From contig JACKMK010000002.1 in the NCBI GenBank assembly GCA_024235395.1, positions 930,001-994,000 of the forward strand: 64,000 nt of DNA. The letters run 5' to 3'. The stretch's first letter is position 1. Each line of letters begins with the position of its first letter. A program made the position numbers and the translations under genes. Positions 1-8,736 of this stretch are shown in pieces. Under the pieces are notes generated by a model. The model was not told where the DNA came from. It saw only the letters and a program-made list of their open reading frames with translations, and ran no database searches. The stretch is from Chromatiaceae bacterium. Lineage in GTDB: Bacteria; Pseudomonadota; Gammaproteobacteria; Chromatiales; Chromatiaceae.

Positions 1-793
1 GATCGACACCCGGCGGCTGACCCGGCTGTTGCGCGAGAAGGGTGCACAGAATGGCTGTCTGATGGCCGGCGAGGTCGACGAACAGCAGGCGCTGGCGCTG
101 GCCCGCGGCTTTCCGGGCCTGAAGGGCATGGACCTGGCGAAGGAAGTGACCACCAAGACCTCGTACGTCTGGAACGAGGGGACCTGGCGCCTGGGTGAGG
201 GCTGTGCGGCGCACGATCCGGAGGCCGCGCGTTTTCACGTGGTCGCGTACGACTACGGGATCAAGCGCAACATCCTGCGGATGCTGGTCGAGCGCGGTTG
301 CCGGGTGACGGTGGTGCCGGCGCAGATGCCGGCCGCCGAGGTCATGGCGATGTCGCCGGACGGCGTCTTTCTGTCGAACGGTCCGGGAGATCCCGAGCCG
401 TGCGACTACGCCATCTCGGCGATCCGCGAGATCGTTGCCAGTGGCATGCCGACCTTCGGCATCTGTCTGGGCCACCAGTTGCTCGGCCTGGCCTCGGGCG
501 CGCGGACCGTGAAGATGAAGTTCGGCCACCACGGCGCCAATCACCCGGTGCAGGACCTCGCCACGGGCGCGGTGATGATCTCCAGCCAGAACCACGGCTT
601 CGCAGTCGATGGCGCCAGCCTGCCGGCGAATCTGAAGGCGACCCACAAGTCGCTGTTCGACGGCTCGTTGCAGGGCATCCACCGCACCGACCGACCGGCG
701 TTCAGTTTCCAGGGGCATCCCGAGGCAAGCCCCGGTCCGCACGATGTCGCGCCGGTGTTCGATCATTTCATCGACCTCATGGAGCAGCGTTGA
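1..793 (+). CDS. carA: Carbamoyl-phosphate synthase small subunit, 5'-truncated by the window edge
   Basis: Glutaminase subunit of carbamoyl-phosphate synthase, which hydrolyses glutamine and channels ammonia to CarB for arginine and pyrimidine synthesis. About 263 C-terminal residues are visible; the reading frame enters at base 2 with an IDTRRLTRLLREKGAQNG-type stretch typical of the family, so roughly 115 N-terminal residues lie outside the window. The class I amidotransferase triad is intact: the nucleophile Cys in GICLGHQ (bases 464-466) and the His and Glu of GHPEASPGP (bases 716-724). The SNGPGDP loop is also present. carB follows after an 80-base gap in the same orientation, so the two are almost certainly co-transcribed. 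Confidence 0.97.
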   Translation, partial: IDTRRLTRLLREKGAQNGCLMAGEVDEQQALALARGFPGLKGMDLAKEVTTKTSYVWNEGTWRLGEGCAAHDPEAARFHVVAYDYGIKRNILRMLVERGCRVTVVPAQMPAAEVMAMSPDGVFLSNGPGDPEPCDYAISAIREIVASGMPTFGICLGHQLLGLASGARTVKMKFGHHGANHPVQDLATGAVMISSQNHGFAVDGASLPANLKATHKSLFDGSLQGIHRTDRPAFSFQGHPEASPGPHDVAPVFDHFIDLMEQR

Positions 794-872
794 ACCCGGG
801 CGAGGTTGTGCCGGTTCCCGATCCCCGTCGTGCCGGCCACCGCACCGCGCACGCCCGCGGCAGTTGAGCGAT

Positions 873-3800
873 ATGCCAAAAAGAACAGACATCCACAGCA
901 TACTGATCATTGGCGCCGGACCGATCGTGATCGGTCAGGCGTGCGAGTTCGACTACTCCGGTGCCCAGGCCTGCAAGGCGCTGCAGGAAGAGGGCTTCCG
1001 GGTCATCCTGGTGAACTCGAACCCGGCGACCATCATGACCGATCCGGACATGGCCGACGCCGTGTACATCGAACCGATCACCTGGCGTACGGTCGCGCGG
1101 ATCATCGAAAAAGAGAAGCCCGACGCCCTGCTGCCGACCATGGGTGGCCAGACCGCGCTCAACTGCGCGCTCGACCTGGTACGCGAAGGCGTGCTTCAGG
1201 CGCATGGCGTCGAGATGATCGGGGCGACACGCGAGGCCATCGACAAGGCGGAAGACCGCGACCTGTTCCGTCAGGCGATGCGCAAGATCGGTCTGGATAT
1301 GCCGCGTTCGGCGATCGCCCATTCGCTCGAGGAGGCCCATCAGGTCCAGGCCCAGATCGGGTTCCCGGCGGTGATCAGGCCCTCGTTCACGATGGGCGGT
1401 TCCGGTGGCGGAATCGCGTACAACCGTGAGGAGTTCGAGGAGATCTGCACGCGCGGTCTGGACCTCTCCCCGACCTCGGAACTGTTGATCGAGGAATCGA
1501 TCGTCGGCTGGAAAGAGTTCGAGATGGAGGTCGTGCGCGACCGCCACGACAACTGCATCATCGTCTGTTCGATCGAGAACCTCGACCCGATGGGCGTGCA
1601 CACAGGCGACTCGATCACGGTCGCGCCCTCGCAGACGCTGACCGACAAGGAATACCAGATCATGCGCAACGCCTCGCTGGCGGTGCTGCGTGAGATCGGC
1701 GTGGATACCGGGGGTTCGAACGTCCAGTTTGCGATCAACCCCGACGACGGGCGGATGATCATCATCGAGATGAACCCGCGTGTGTCGCGTTCGTCGGCGC
1801 TGGCCTCCAAGGCGACCGGTTTCCCGATCGCCAAGGTGGCGGCGAAACTGGCCGTCGGTTACACCCTCGACGAACTGCGCAACGAGATCACCGGTGGCGT
1901 GACGCCGGCCTCGTTCGAGCCGTCGATCGATTACGTCGTCACCAAGGTGCCGCGATTCGCGTTCGAGAAGTTTCCCCAGGCGGATGCGCGGCTGACGACG
2001 CAGATGAAATCCGTCGGCGAGGTGATGGCGATCGGGCGGACCTTCCAGGAATCGTTGCAGAAGGCGCTGCGCGGACTCGAAACCGGCAGGGTCGGACTGG
2101 ACCCGGTCGTGGATCTGGCCACGGACGGTGCGCGCGACCAGGTCATTTCCGAGATACGTCAGCCCGGCGCCGATCGCCTGTGGTTTCTTGCCGATGCGTT
2201 TCGCATGGGCATGACACTCGACGAGGTGCACGAACACACCAGGATCGATCGTTGGTTCCTGGTGCAGATCGAAGACCTGGTGGCAGAGGAGTCGCGCATT
2301 CACGAACAGGGACTCGACGCACTGGACGCCGGGCGGATGCGTCAGATCAAGCGCAAGGGCTTTTCCGATCGGCGCCTTGCGGACCTTCTGGGCCTGCGCG
2401 AGGCGCAGATCCGGCAGCATCGCTACGACCTGGGTGTGCGCCCGGTCTACAAGCGCGTGGACACCTGCGCGGCGGAGTTCGCGTCGAGCACCGCCTACAT
2501 GTACTCGTGCTACGAGGAAGAGTGCGAGGCGCTGCCGTCGCAACGCGAAAAGATCATGGTGCTCGGTGGAGGTCCCAACCGGATCGGGCAGGGAATCGAG
2601 TTCGACTACTGTTGCGTGCATGCGGCCTTCGCGATGCGCGAGGACGGGTTCGAGACCATCATGGTCAACTGCAATCCCGAGACCGTATCGACCGACTACG
2701 ACACCTCCGACAGGCTGTACTTCGAGCCGTTGACGCTCGAGGACGTGCTCGAGATCGTGCACAAGGAGAACCCCAAGGGGATCATCGTGCAGTACGGTGG
2801 CCAGACACCGCTGAAACTGGCCGAAGACCTCGAGGCCGCCGGTGCGCCGATCATCGGCACATCCCCCGATTCGATCGACCTGGCCGAGGATCGCGAGCGT
2901 TTCCAGCAGCTGGTCGAGCGCGTAGGACTCAAGCAGCCACCCAACCGCACCGCGACCGAAGCCGAACAGGCTGTGCGTCTGGCCGCGGAGATCGGTTACC
3001 CCCTGGTGGTGCGGCCGTCCTACGTGCTTGGCGGGCGGGCCATGGAGATCGTCCACGACGAAGACGATTTGCGTCGATACATGCGCGAGGCGGTCAAGGT
3101 CTCGAACGAGTCGCCGGTGTTGCTCGATCGCTTCCTGGATGACGCGATCGAGGTGGACATCGACGCGATCTGCGACGGCCGGGACGTGCTGATCGGTGGC
3201 ATCATGGAGCATATCGAACAGGCCGGCGTGCATTCCGGCGACTCGGCCTGCTCGCTGCCGCCCTATACGCTCAGCGCATCGATCCAGGACCGGATGCGCG
3301 ACCAGATCCGGCGTCTCGCCCACGCGCTGAAGGTGGTCGGGCTGATGAACACCCAGTTCGCGATCAAGGGCGACGACATCTACCTGCTCGAAGTCAATCC
3401 CCGTGCGTCGCGCACCGTACCCTTCGTCTCCAAGGCGACCGGGCGGCCGCTGGCCAAGATCGCCGCGCGTTGCATGGCCGGCAGATCGCTCAGGGAACAG
3501 GGCATCGAAGGCGAGATCATCCCCAAGCACTACTACGTGAAGGAGGCGGTCTTCCCGTTCGTGAAATTCCCCGGTGTGGATACGCTGCTTGGGCCCGAGA
3601 TGAAATCGACCGGTGAGGTGATGGGGGTGGGGCGCACCTTCGGCGAGGCCTATGCGAAGGCCAACGAGGGTGGCAGTGTGCTGCTACCGCGAGGCGGACG
3701 AGCGCTGCTGTCGGTGCGCGAGGCCGATCGCGCGCGCGCGGTGAACGTCGCGCGGCGGCTGGCCGAACTCGGTTTCGACATCCACGGCACACGCGGCACC

Positions 3801-4082
3801 TGTCGGGCGATCAGCGAGGCGGGGATAAGTTGCAGCCTCGTCAACAAGGTCAAGGAAGGCCGCCCGCATATCGTGGATATGATCAAGAACGACGAGTTCT
3901 CGCTTATCATCAATACCACCGAGGGCAAGCAGGCGATCATCGATTCGGCATCGATCAGGCGTTCAGCGCTGCAGCACAAGGTCAGCTATACGACCACGAT
4001 AGCCGGTGCAGAGGCGGCGGTGATGGCGCTGCAGCAACCGGACGAGTTGAACGTCAACAGCCTGCAGGAACTCCACGGCTGA
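873..4082 (+). CDS. carB: Carbamoyl-phosphate synthase large subunit
   Basis: Synthetase subunit that makes carbamoyl phosphate from bicarbonate, ATP and ammonia supplied by CarA. The start was set at the ATG at 873 (MPKRTDIHSILIIGAGP), giving 1069 residues, close to the usual 1070-1075; the frame stays open upstream into carA but that extension is not conserved-looking. Two homologous ATP-grasp halves are evident, each starting with a nucleotide-binding segment (IIGAGPIVIGQACEFDYSG and VLGGGPNRIGQGIEFDYCC). The C-terminal MGS-like allosteric domain follows, with its HGTRGTCRAISEAG region. The gene lies downstream of carA and 24 bases before greA, so greA may be partly read through from carAB. 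Confidence 0.97.
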   Translation: MPKRTDIHSILIIGAGPIVIGQACEFDYSGAQACKALQEEGFRVILVNSNPATIMTDPDMADAVYIEPITWRTVARIIEKEKPDALLPTMGGQTALNCALDLVREGVLQAHGVEMIGATREAIDKAEDRDLFRQAMRKIGLDMPRSAIAHSLEEAHQVQAQIGFPAVIRPSFTMGGSGGGIAYNREEFEEICTRGLDLSPTSELLIEESIVGWKEFEMEVVRDRHDNCIIVCSIENLDPMGVHTGDSITVAPSQTLTDKEYQIMRNASLAVLREIGVDTGGSNVQFAINPDDGRMIIIEMNPRVSRSSALASKATGFPIAKVAAKLAVGYTLDELRNEITGGVTPASFEPSIDYVVTKVPRFAFEKFPQADARLTTQMKSVGEVMAIGRTFQESLQKALRGLETGRVGLDPVVDLATDGARDQVISEIRQPGADRLWFLADAFRMGMTLDEVHEHTRIDRWFLVQIEDLVAEESRIHEQGLDALDAGRMRQIKRKGFSDRRLADLLGLREAQIRQHRYDLGVRPVYKRVDTCAAEFASSTAYMYSCYEEECEALPSQREKIMVLGGGPNRIGQGIEFDYCCVHAAFAMREDGFETIMVNCNPETVSTDYDTSDRLYFEPLTLEDVLEIVHKENPKGIIVQYGGQTPLKLAEDLEAAGAPIIGTSPDSIDLAEDRERFQQLVERVGLKQPPNRTATEAEQAVRLAAEIGYPLVVRPSYVLGGRAMEIVHDEDDLRRYMREAVKVSNESPVLLDRFLDDAIEVDIDAICDGRDVLIGGIMEHIEQAGVHSGDSACSLPPYTLSASIQDRMRDQIRRLAHALKVVGLMNTQFAIKGDDIYLLEVNPRASRTVPFVSKATGRPLAKIAARCMAGRSLREQGIEGEIIPKHYYVKEAVFPFVKFPGVDTLLGPEMKSTGEVMGVGRTFGEAYAKANEGGSVLLPRGGRALLSVREADRARAVNVARRLAELGFDIHGTRGTCRAISEAGISCSLVNKVKEGRPHIVDMIKNDEFSLIINTTEGKQAIIDSASIRRSALQHKVSYTTTIAGAEAAVMALQQPDELNVNSLQELHG

Positions 4083-4106
4083 GCGCGGCCGGGTGAGGAG
4101 CGGATA

Positions 4107-4583
4107 ATGGAAAAACATCCCATGACCCTGAAAGGCGCGGAGAAGCTGCGCGCCGAACTGAATGAACTCAAGACCGCCAAGCGGCCCGCGGTCATCGCCG
4201 CGATCGCCGAGGCGCGCGCGCATGGCGACCTCAAGGAAAACGCCGAATACCATGCGGCGCGTGAGCAGCAGGGGTTCATCGAGGGACGTATCAAGGACAT
4301 CGAGTCGAAGCTTTCGCACGCCCACGTGATCGATGTCACCACGCTGGATGCGGGCGGCAAGGTGGTGTTCGGTTCCACGGTCGTGGTGCTCGATCTCAAC
4401 ACCAATGAAGAAAAAACCTACCAGATCGTCGGTGTCGACGAGGCCGATATCAAGCAGGGAATGATCTCGGTGACGTCTCCGGTGGCGCGCGCCCTGATCG
4501 GCAAGATCGAGGGCGACGAAGTGGCCCTGGAGGCGCCGGGCGGTACCCACGAGTTCGAGATCCTCGAGGTCCGCTACGAATGA
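4107..4583 (+). CDS. greA: Transcription elongation factor GreA
   Basis: Binds the RNA polymerase secondary channel and stimulates cleavage of backtracked transcripts. At 158 residues it has the family length. The N-terminal coiled-coil hairpin carries the acidic tip seen as GDLKENAEYHAAREQQ; the C-terminal half is the FKBP-like domain with the SVTSPVARALIGK and GDEVALEAPGG segments. The start is ATG 4107 (MEKHPMTLKGAEKL) with a GAGGAG ribosome site about 9 bases upstream. It ends in a short intergenic hairpin and converges on yhbY. Confidence 0.96.
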   Translation: MEKHPMTLKGAEKLRAELNELKTAKRPAVIAAIAEARAHGDLKENAEYHAAREQQGFIEGRIKDIESKLSHAHVIDVTTLDAGGKVVFGSTVVVLDLNTNEEKTYQIVGVDEADIKQGMISVTSPVARALIGKIEGDEVALEAPGGTHEFEILEVRYE

Positions 4584-4591
4584 CCACCGAC

Positions 4592-4609
4592 GAGGGACGC
4601 ATGTCCCTC
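4592..4609. terminator. Hairpin between convergent greA and yhbY
   Basis: A perfect 7-bp inverted repeat (GAGGGAC / GTCCCTC) with a 4-base loop sits between the ends of greA and yhbY and touches the yhbY stop codon. There is no T tract on either side, so it may act as a weak bidirectional terminator or mRNA 3'-end stabiliser. The function is inferred from position. Confidence 0.45.
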
Positions 4610-4904
4610 AGCGCGAAGGCAGTGCGATTTTCGGTTTCTTCGGATTGCGCCGAAACAGAATGAGGATCTGACCGATCGACTGGATCGGTTCTGCGCCGGT
4701 GGCATCGCAGATCTGATCGGCGATCTCGGCCCGGGTCGCGCGTTCCGCGGCAATCTTCACCTTGATCAACTCATGCGAATCCAGTGCCTGGCCGATCTCG
4801 ACCAGCACGTTCTCCCGAAGACCGTGTTGTCCGACCCAGACGACCGGTTTCAGATGGTGCCCCAGCGACTTCAGGTGGCGTTTTTGCGATTCGGACAGCT
4901 TCAT
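4608..4904 (-). CDS. yhbY: YhbY-type CRM-domain ribosome-associated RNA-binding protein
   Basis: Small (98-residue) CRM/YhbY-domain protein that associates with pre-50S ribosomal particles. The family signature is clear: LSESQKRHLKSLGHHLKPVVWVGQHG at the start, the VLVEIGQALDSHELIKVKI core and the GxxPIQSIGQILILFRR end, where GAEPIQSIGQ is the conserved RNA-binding loop. It is divergent from rlmE, the arrangement found in many gammaproteobacteria, where the pair sits upstream of ftsH-folP-glmM. No strong ribosome site is visible before the ATG. Confidence 0.94.
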   Translation of the reverse strand: MKLSESQKRHLKSLGHHLKPVVWVGQHGLRENVLVEIGQALDSHELIKVKIAAERATRAEIADQICDATGAEPIQSIGQILILFRRNPKKPKIALPSR

Positions 4905-5039
4905 GATTCGGACCGGCGAGAAAATGCGGCGCCAACTATAACGGCAGCCACGGGTGTCTGCACGATGTGAATCGTGTGCGGCGATGCCCGGGTGGCATAA
5001 TCCGACACAACCTCAGATTCGTCCGGTCCCCTCAACGCC

Positions 5040-5660
5040 ATGGCCCGATCCAAGAGCAGTCACCGCTGGATGCAGCGGCATGTCAACGATGAGTACGTCA
5101 AGCGCTCCAAGCGCGAGGGCTATCGCTCGCGCGCAGCCTACAAGCTGCTGGAAATCCAGGAAAAAGATCGTGTTATCAAGCCCGGCCAGGTGGTCGTGGA
5201 CCTGGGTGCGGCGCCCGGCGGCTGGTCGCAGGTCGCCGCCGAACTGGTCGGACCCAAGGGCTGCGTGATCGCACTCGACCTGTTGGAGATGGACCCGCTG
5301 CCTGGCGTGACCGTGATCCAGGGCGATTTTCGTGAAGACGAGGCACTGCGACGTCTGGACGACGTCCTGGACGGCCGCGCGATCGATGTTGTGATTTCCG
5401 ATATGGCCCCCAATGTTAGCGGGGTGGCTGCAGTGGACCAGCCGCGCGCGATGTACCTGTGCGAACTCGCGCTGGAATTTTGTGAAGACCGTCTGAAACC
5501 TGGCGGTTGGTTCGTGAGCAAGGTGTTTCATGGCGAGGGATTCGATGAATGGATGCGCGCGGTGAAACAGCGATTCGGGCGTGCGGTGACGCGCAAGCCC
5601 AAGGCTTCACGATCCAATAGCCGTGAGGTTTATCTGGTAGCCGGGAACTATCATTCGTAG
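5040..5660 (+). CDS. rlmE: 23S rRNA 2'-O-ribose U2552 methyltransferase RlmE (FtsJ/RrmJ)
   Basis: SAM-dependent methyltransferase that modifies U2552 in the A loop of 23S rRNA during late 50S assembly. Its 206 residues match the family. The SAM-binding motif appears as VVDLGAAPGGWSQ; the K-D-K-E catalytic tetrad is recognisable as the Lys in YRSRAAYKLLEI, the Asp in VISDMAPN, the Lys in FVSKVFHGEGF and the Glu in SRNSREVYLV. A 110-base gap precedes ftsH, the usual neighbour. Confidence 0.96.
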   Translation: MARSKSSHRWMQRHVNDEYVKRSKREGYRSRAAYKLLEIQEKDRVIKPGQVVVDLGAAPGGWSQVAAELVGPKGCVIALDLLEMDPLPGVTVIQGDFREDEALRRLDDVLDGRAIDVVISDMAPNVSGVAAVDQPRAMYLCELALEFCEDRLKPGGWFVSKVFHGEGFDEWMRAVKQRFGRAVTRKPKASRSNSREVYLVAGNYHS

Positions 5661-5769
5661 TAGCTTACGAAGATAACGGCGGAAATTAGGGCCTTACGGG
5701 GCTGAAAATGTTGCGTTCCCCCCGCTGTCAGTCGGGAACGACAAGCCGAACGGGCATGAGGAAACAGCC

Positions 5770-7695
5770 GTGAACGACATGGCCAAAAACATTGTTCTGT
5801 GGGTCATCATCGCCGTGGTGCTGATGACGGTGTTCAACAGCTTCACGGCGCCCAAGACCAATGCGCCACCGATCTCGTACTCGAAGTTCCTCGAGCAGGT
5901 CGAGAACAAGAACGTGGCCAGTGTCACGATCTACAAGGACGGCCGCATCGACGGCGTCATGACCTCGGGCAGCCGGTTCGCGACCGAGTCGCCGAGCGAC
6001 CCGGGACTGGTGGGTGACCTGCTGAAGGCCGGCGTCGAGATCCGCGCGAAACCGCCGGAGCAGCCGTCGATCCTGTGGCAGATCCTGATCAACTGGTTCC
6101 CGCTGTTCATCCTGATCGGCCTGTGGATCTTCTTCATGCGCCAGATGCAGGGTGGCGGCGCCGGCCGCGGGGCCATGTCGTTCGGCAAGAGCAAGGCGCG
6201 CATGCTCACCGAAGACCAGGTCAAGGTGAACTTCGGCGATGTCGCCGGCTGCGAAGAGGCCAAGGAGGAGGTAAAGGAGCTGGTCGACTTCCTGCGCGAT
6301 CCCTCGAAGTTCCAGAAGCTCGGCGGCAAGATCCCGAGCGGTGTGCTGATGGTCGGCCCGCCGGGTACCGGTAAGACGCTGCTGGCCCGCGCCATCGCCG
6401 GCGAGGCCAAGGTGCCGTTCTTCACGATCTCCGGTTCGGATTTCGTCGAGATGTTCGTCGGCGTGGGCGCCTCGCGCGTGCGCGACATGTTCGAGCAGGC
6501 GAAGAAGCACGCCCCGTGCATCATCTTCATCGATGAGATCGACGCGGTCGGTCGTCATCGCGGTGCCGGCCTCGGCGGTGGGCACGACGAGCGCGAGCAG
6601 ACCCTGAACCAGTTGCTCGTCGAGATGGACGGCTTCGAAGGCAACGAGGGCGTGATCGTGATCGCCGCGACCAACCGCCCGGACGTGCTCGACCCGGCGC
6701 TGCTGCGTCCGGGCCGTTTCGACCGTCAGGTCGTGGTCGGTCTGCCGGACATCCTCGGCCGCGAACAGATCCTCAAGGTCCACATGCGCAAGGTGCCGGT
6801 CGCCGACGACGTCAAGCCGTCGCTGATCGCGCGCGGCACGCCGGGTTTCTCCGGTGCCGATCTGGCGAACCTGGTCAACGAGGCCGCGTTGTTTGCGGCG
6901 CGTGCCAACAAGCGCCTGGTCGACATGGAGGACATGGAAAAGGCCAAGGACAAGATCATGATGGGCGCCGAGCGCAAGTCGATGGCGATGAAGGAAGAGG
7001 AGAAGCGCCTGACGGCCTATCACGAGGCCGGGCACGCGATCGTCGGCCTCAAGGTGCCGTCGCACGATCCGGTCTACAAGGTATCGATCATTCCGCGCGG
7101 GCGGGCGCTCGGTGTGACCATGTTCCTGCCGGAAGAGGACCGTTACAGCCACAGCAAGGAACATCTCGAGAGCCAGATCTCGAGCCTGTTCGGCGGGCGC
7201 ATCGCCGAAGAACTGATCTTCGGCGCCCAATCGGTCACGACCGGGGCCTCGAACGACATCATGCGCGCGACCGACATCGCCCGTAACATGGTGACCAAAT
7301 GGGGTCTGTCCGACCGGATGGGACCCTTGGCCTACGGCGAAGACGAGGGCGAGGTGTTCCTCGGCCGTACCGTCACCCAGCACAAGGCGCTGTCCGACGA
7401 TACCGCGCATGCGATCGACGAAGAGGTGCGCGCATTCATCGACCGCAACTACGAGCGTGCCTCGCGCATCCTCCAGGAGCATCTCGACAAGTTGCACGCG
7501 ATGGCCGCGGCGTTGATGAAGTTCGAGACCATCGACAGCGAACAGATCCGCGACATCATGGAGGGGCGTGATCCTCGCCCGCCGGCCGGCTGGGACGATG
7601 ACACCCATGCCCGCCCGGGTGGTGGTGCGGCCACCGGCGATGGCAAGGACCGCGGTGGCGAGTCGCCGATCGGTGGGCCGGCCGGGCAGCACTGA
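5770..7695 (+). CDS. ftsH: ATP-dependent zinc metalloprotease FtsH
   Basis: Membrane-anchored AAA+ protease that degrades sigma-32, LpxC and damaged membrane proteins. Two N-terminal membrane segments (residues about 5-24 and 99-120) flank a periplasmic domain. Walker A GPPGTGKT begins at residue 196, followed by Walker B IIFIDEID and the second region of homology (ATNRPDVLDPALLRPGRFDR). The zinc site HEAGH is at residues 418-422. GTG 5770 has GAGGA 7 bases upstream and gives 641 residues; ATG 5779 (MAKNIVLW) is an alternative start. A 7-bp inverted repeat (5714-5720/5734-5740) lies in the leader. folP follows, as is typical. Confidence 0.97.
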   Translation: MNDMAKNIVLWVIIAVVLMTVFNSFTAPKTNAPPISYSKFLEQVENKNVASVTIYKDGRIDGVMTSGSRFATESPSDPGLVGDLLKAGVEIRAKPPEQPSILWQILINWFPLFILIGLWIFFMRQMQGGGAGRGAMSFGKSKARMLTEDQVKVNFGDVAGCEEAKEEVKELVDFLRDPSKFQKLGGKIPSGVLMVGPPGTGKTLLARAIAGEAKVPFFTISGSDFVEMFVGVGASRVRDMFEQAKKHAPCIIFIDEIDAVGRHRGAGLGGGHDEREQTLNQLLVEMDGFEGNEGVIVIAATNRPDVLDPALLRPGRFDRQVVVGLPDILGREQILKVHMRKVPVADDVKPSLIARGTPGFSGADLANLVNEAALFAARANKRLVDMEDMEKAKDKIMMGAERKSMAMKEEEKRLTAYHEAGHAIVGLKVPSHDPVYKVSIIPRGRALGVTMFLPEEDRYSHSKEHLESQISSLFGGRIAEELIFGAQSVTTGASNDIMRATDIARNMVTKWGLSDRMGPLAYGEDEGEVFLGRTVTQHKALSDDTAHAIDEEVRAFIDRNYERASRILQEHLDKLHAMAAALMKFETIDSEQIRDIMEGRDPRPPAGWDDDTHARPGGGAATGDGKDRGGESPIGGPAGQH

Positions 7696-7796
7696 GCCCG
7701 GGCGCACCCGATGCCCATGGGCCAAGGCACCCGGGTCCGCCCAGCGGACTTTCGCGGGTGGATGGCTGTCCGCACAGCACTGCCCCCCCTGACGTT

Positions 7797-7818
7797 CACC
7801 CGGCGTAACCGCCGGGTG
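7797..7818 (+). promoter_or_regulatory. Perfect 9-bp hairpin just before folP
   Basis: CACCCGGCG and CGCCGGGTG flank a 4-base TAAC loop, forming a very stable GC-rich stem-loop that ends 7 bases before the TTG and 19 bases before the GTG candidate start of folP. It has no T tract, so it is not a classical terminator. Its 3' arm includes the only Shine-Dalgarno-like GGGTGAG in reach, so it could limit folP translation or protect the ftsH 3' end. The role is inferred. Confidence 0.5.
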
Positions 7819-7825
7819 AGCGCGG

Positions 7826-8665
7826 TTGCCGGCCGACGTGTCGATCACTGATCTCGCGCCCGATTTCGGGTCCCCGCGCGTGATGGGTATCCTCAATGTC
7901 ACGCCCGATTCGTTTTCCGACGGTGGACGCTTCGTCGATCTCGACGATGCCCTGCGCCAGGCCGAACAGATGGCCGAGCAGGGTGCAGACATCATCGACG
8001 TCGGTGGCGAGTCCACCCGGCCGGGTGCGGCAGCGGTCGGCCTCGACGAGGAAATGGCACGTGTCCTGCCCGTGATCGAACGGCTGCGCGCGGCGCTGGA
8101 CCTGCCCTTGTCGATCGATACCAGCAAACCCGAGGTGATGCGCGCCGCCGTGGCGGCCGGTGCGGCGATGATCAACGACGTGTCGGCGTTGCATGCGCCC
8201 GGTGCGATCGAGGCCGCGGCAGAGACAGGCGCCGCCGTCTGCCTGATGCATATGCAGGGCGAACCGCGCACCATGCAGTCATCTCCTCAATATGACGACG
8301 TCGTCGCCGATATCCTGAAATACCTCGACGGACGTATAGCGGCCTGCGTCGCGGGCGGTGTGGCACGCGGGCGCCTGCTGGTCGATCCGGGATTTGGATT
8401 CGGCAAGACGCTGGCGCACAATCTCGCCCTGCTCGGCGGGCTGGAACGGTTTCGCGAACTCGGCTTGCCGGTGCTGGTCGGTATCTCACGCAAGTCCATG
8501 CTCGGTGCGGTGACCGGCCGCGATGTGGACGAGCGCCTCGCCGCGAGCATCGCGGCGGCCGTGATGGCCGTGGAACGCGGGGCCAGCGTGATCCGCGTGC
8601 ACGACGTCGCCGCCACGGTCGATGCCCTGCGGTTGTGGTGCGCGGTGCGTGATCAGCAGGGGTGA
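7826..8665 (+). CDS. folP: Dihydropteroate synthase
   Basis: Condenses p-aminobenzoate with 6-hydroxymethyl-dihydropterin pyrophosphate in folate synthesis; the sulfonamide target. TIM-barrel motifs appear in order: MGILNVTPDSFSDGG (loop 1), DVGGESTRPGA (loop 2), SIDTSKPEV, NDVSAL, VDPGFGFGK, VGISRKSMLG and the C-terminal VIRVHDV. The start is uncertain: TTG 7826 gives 279 residues and GTG 7838 gives 275; neither has a strong free ribosome site because a hairpin covers it. The gene lies between ftsH and glmM, the standard order, and is probably transcribed with them. Confidence 0.95.
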   Translation: MPADVSITDLAPDFGSPRVMGILNVTPDSFSDGGRFVDLDDALRQAEQMAEQGADIIDVGGESTRPGAAAVGLDEEMARVLPVIERLRAALDLPLSIDTSKPEVMRAAVAAGAAMINDVSALHAPGAIEAAAETGAAVCLMHMQGEPRTMQSSPQYDDVVADILKYLDGRIAACVAGGVARGRLLVDPGFGFGKTLAHNLALLGGLERFRELGLPVLVGISRKSMLGAVTGRDVDERLAASIAAAVMAVERGASVIRVHDVAATVDALRLWCAVRDQQG

Positions 8666-8736
8666 CGTCGAATACGTACGTCGCTTGACGCCGGTCGGGG
8701 TTGGGATTTCACAGGTTTCGACGGGAAGCTAATCGC

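Noticed and set aside
777..3530. A 917-codon open frame antisense to carB
   Set aside because: A shadow of GC-rich codon use in carB; its translation is Arg/His/Asp-rich with no family features, and carB is unmistakable.
5728..8274. An 848-codon reverse frame across ftsH and folP
   Set aside because: Low-complexity Arg/Asp/His-rich translation over conserved genes; no ribosome site or domain.
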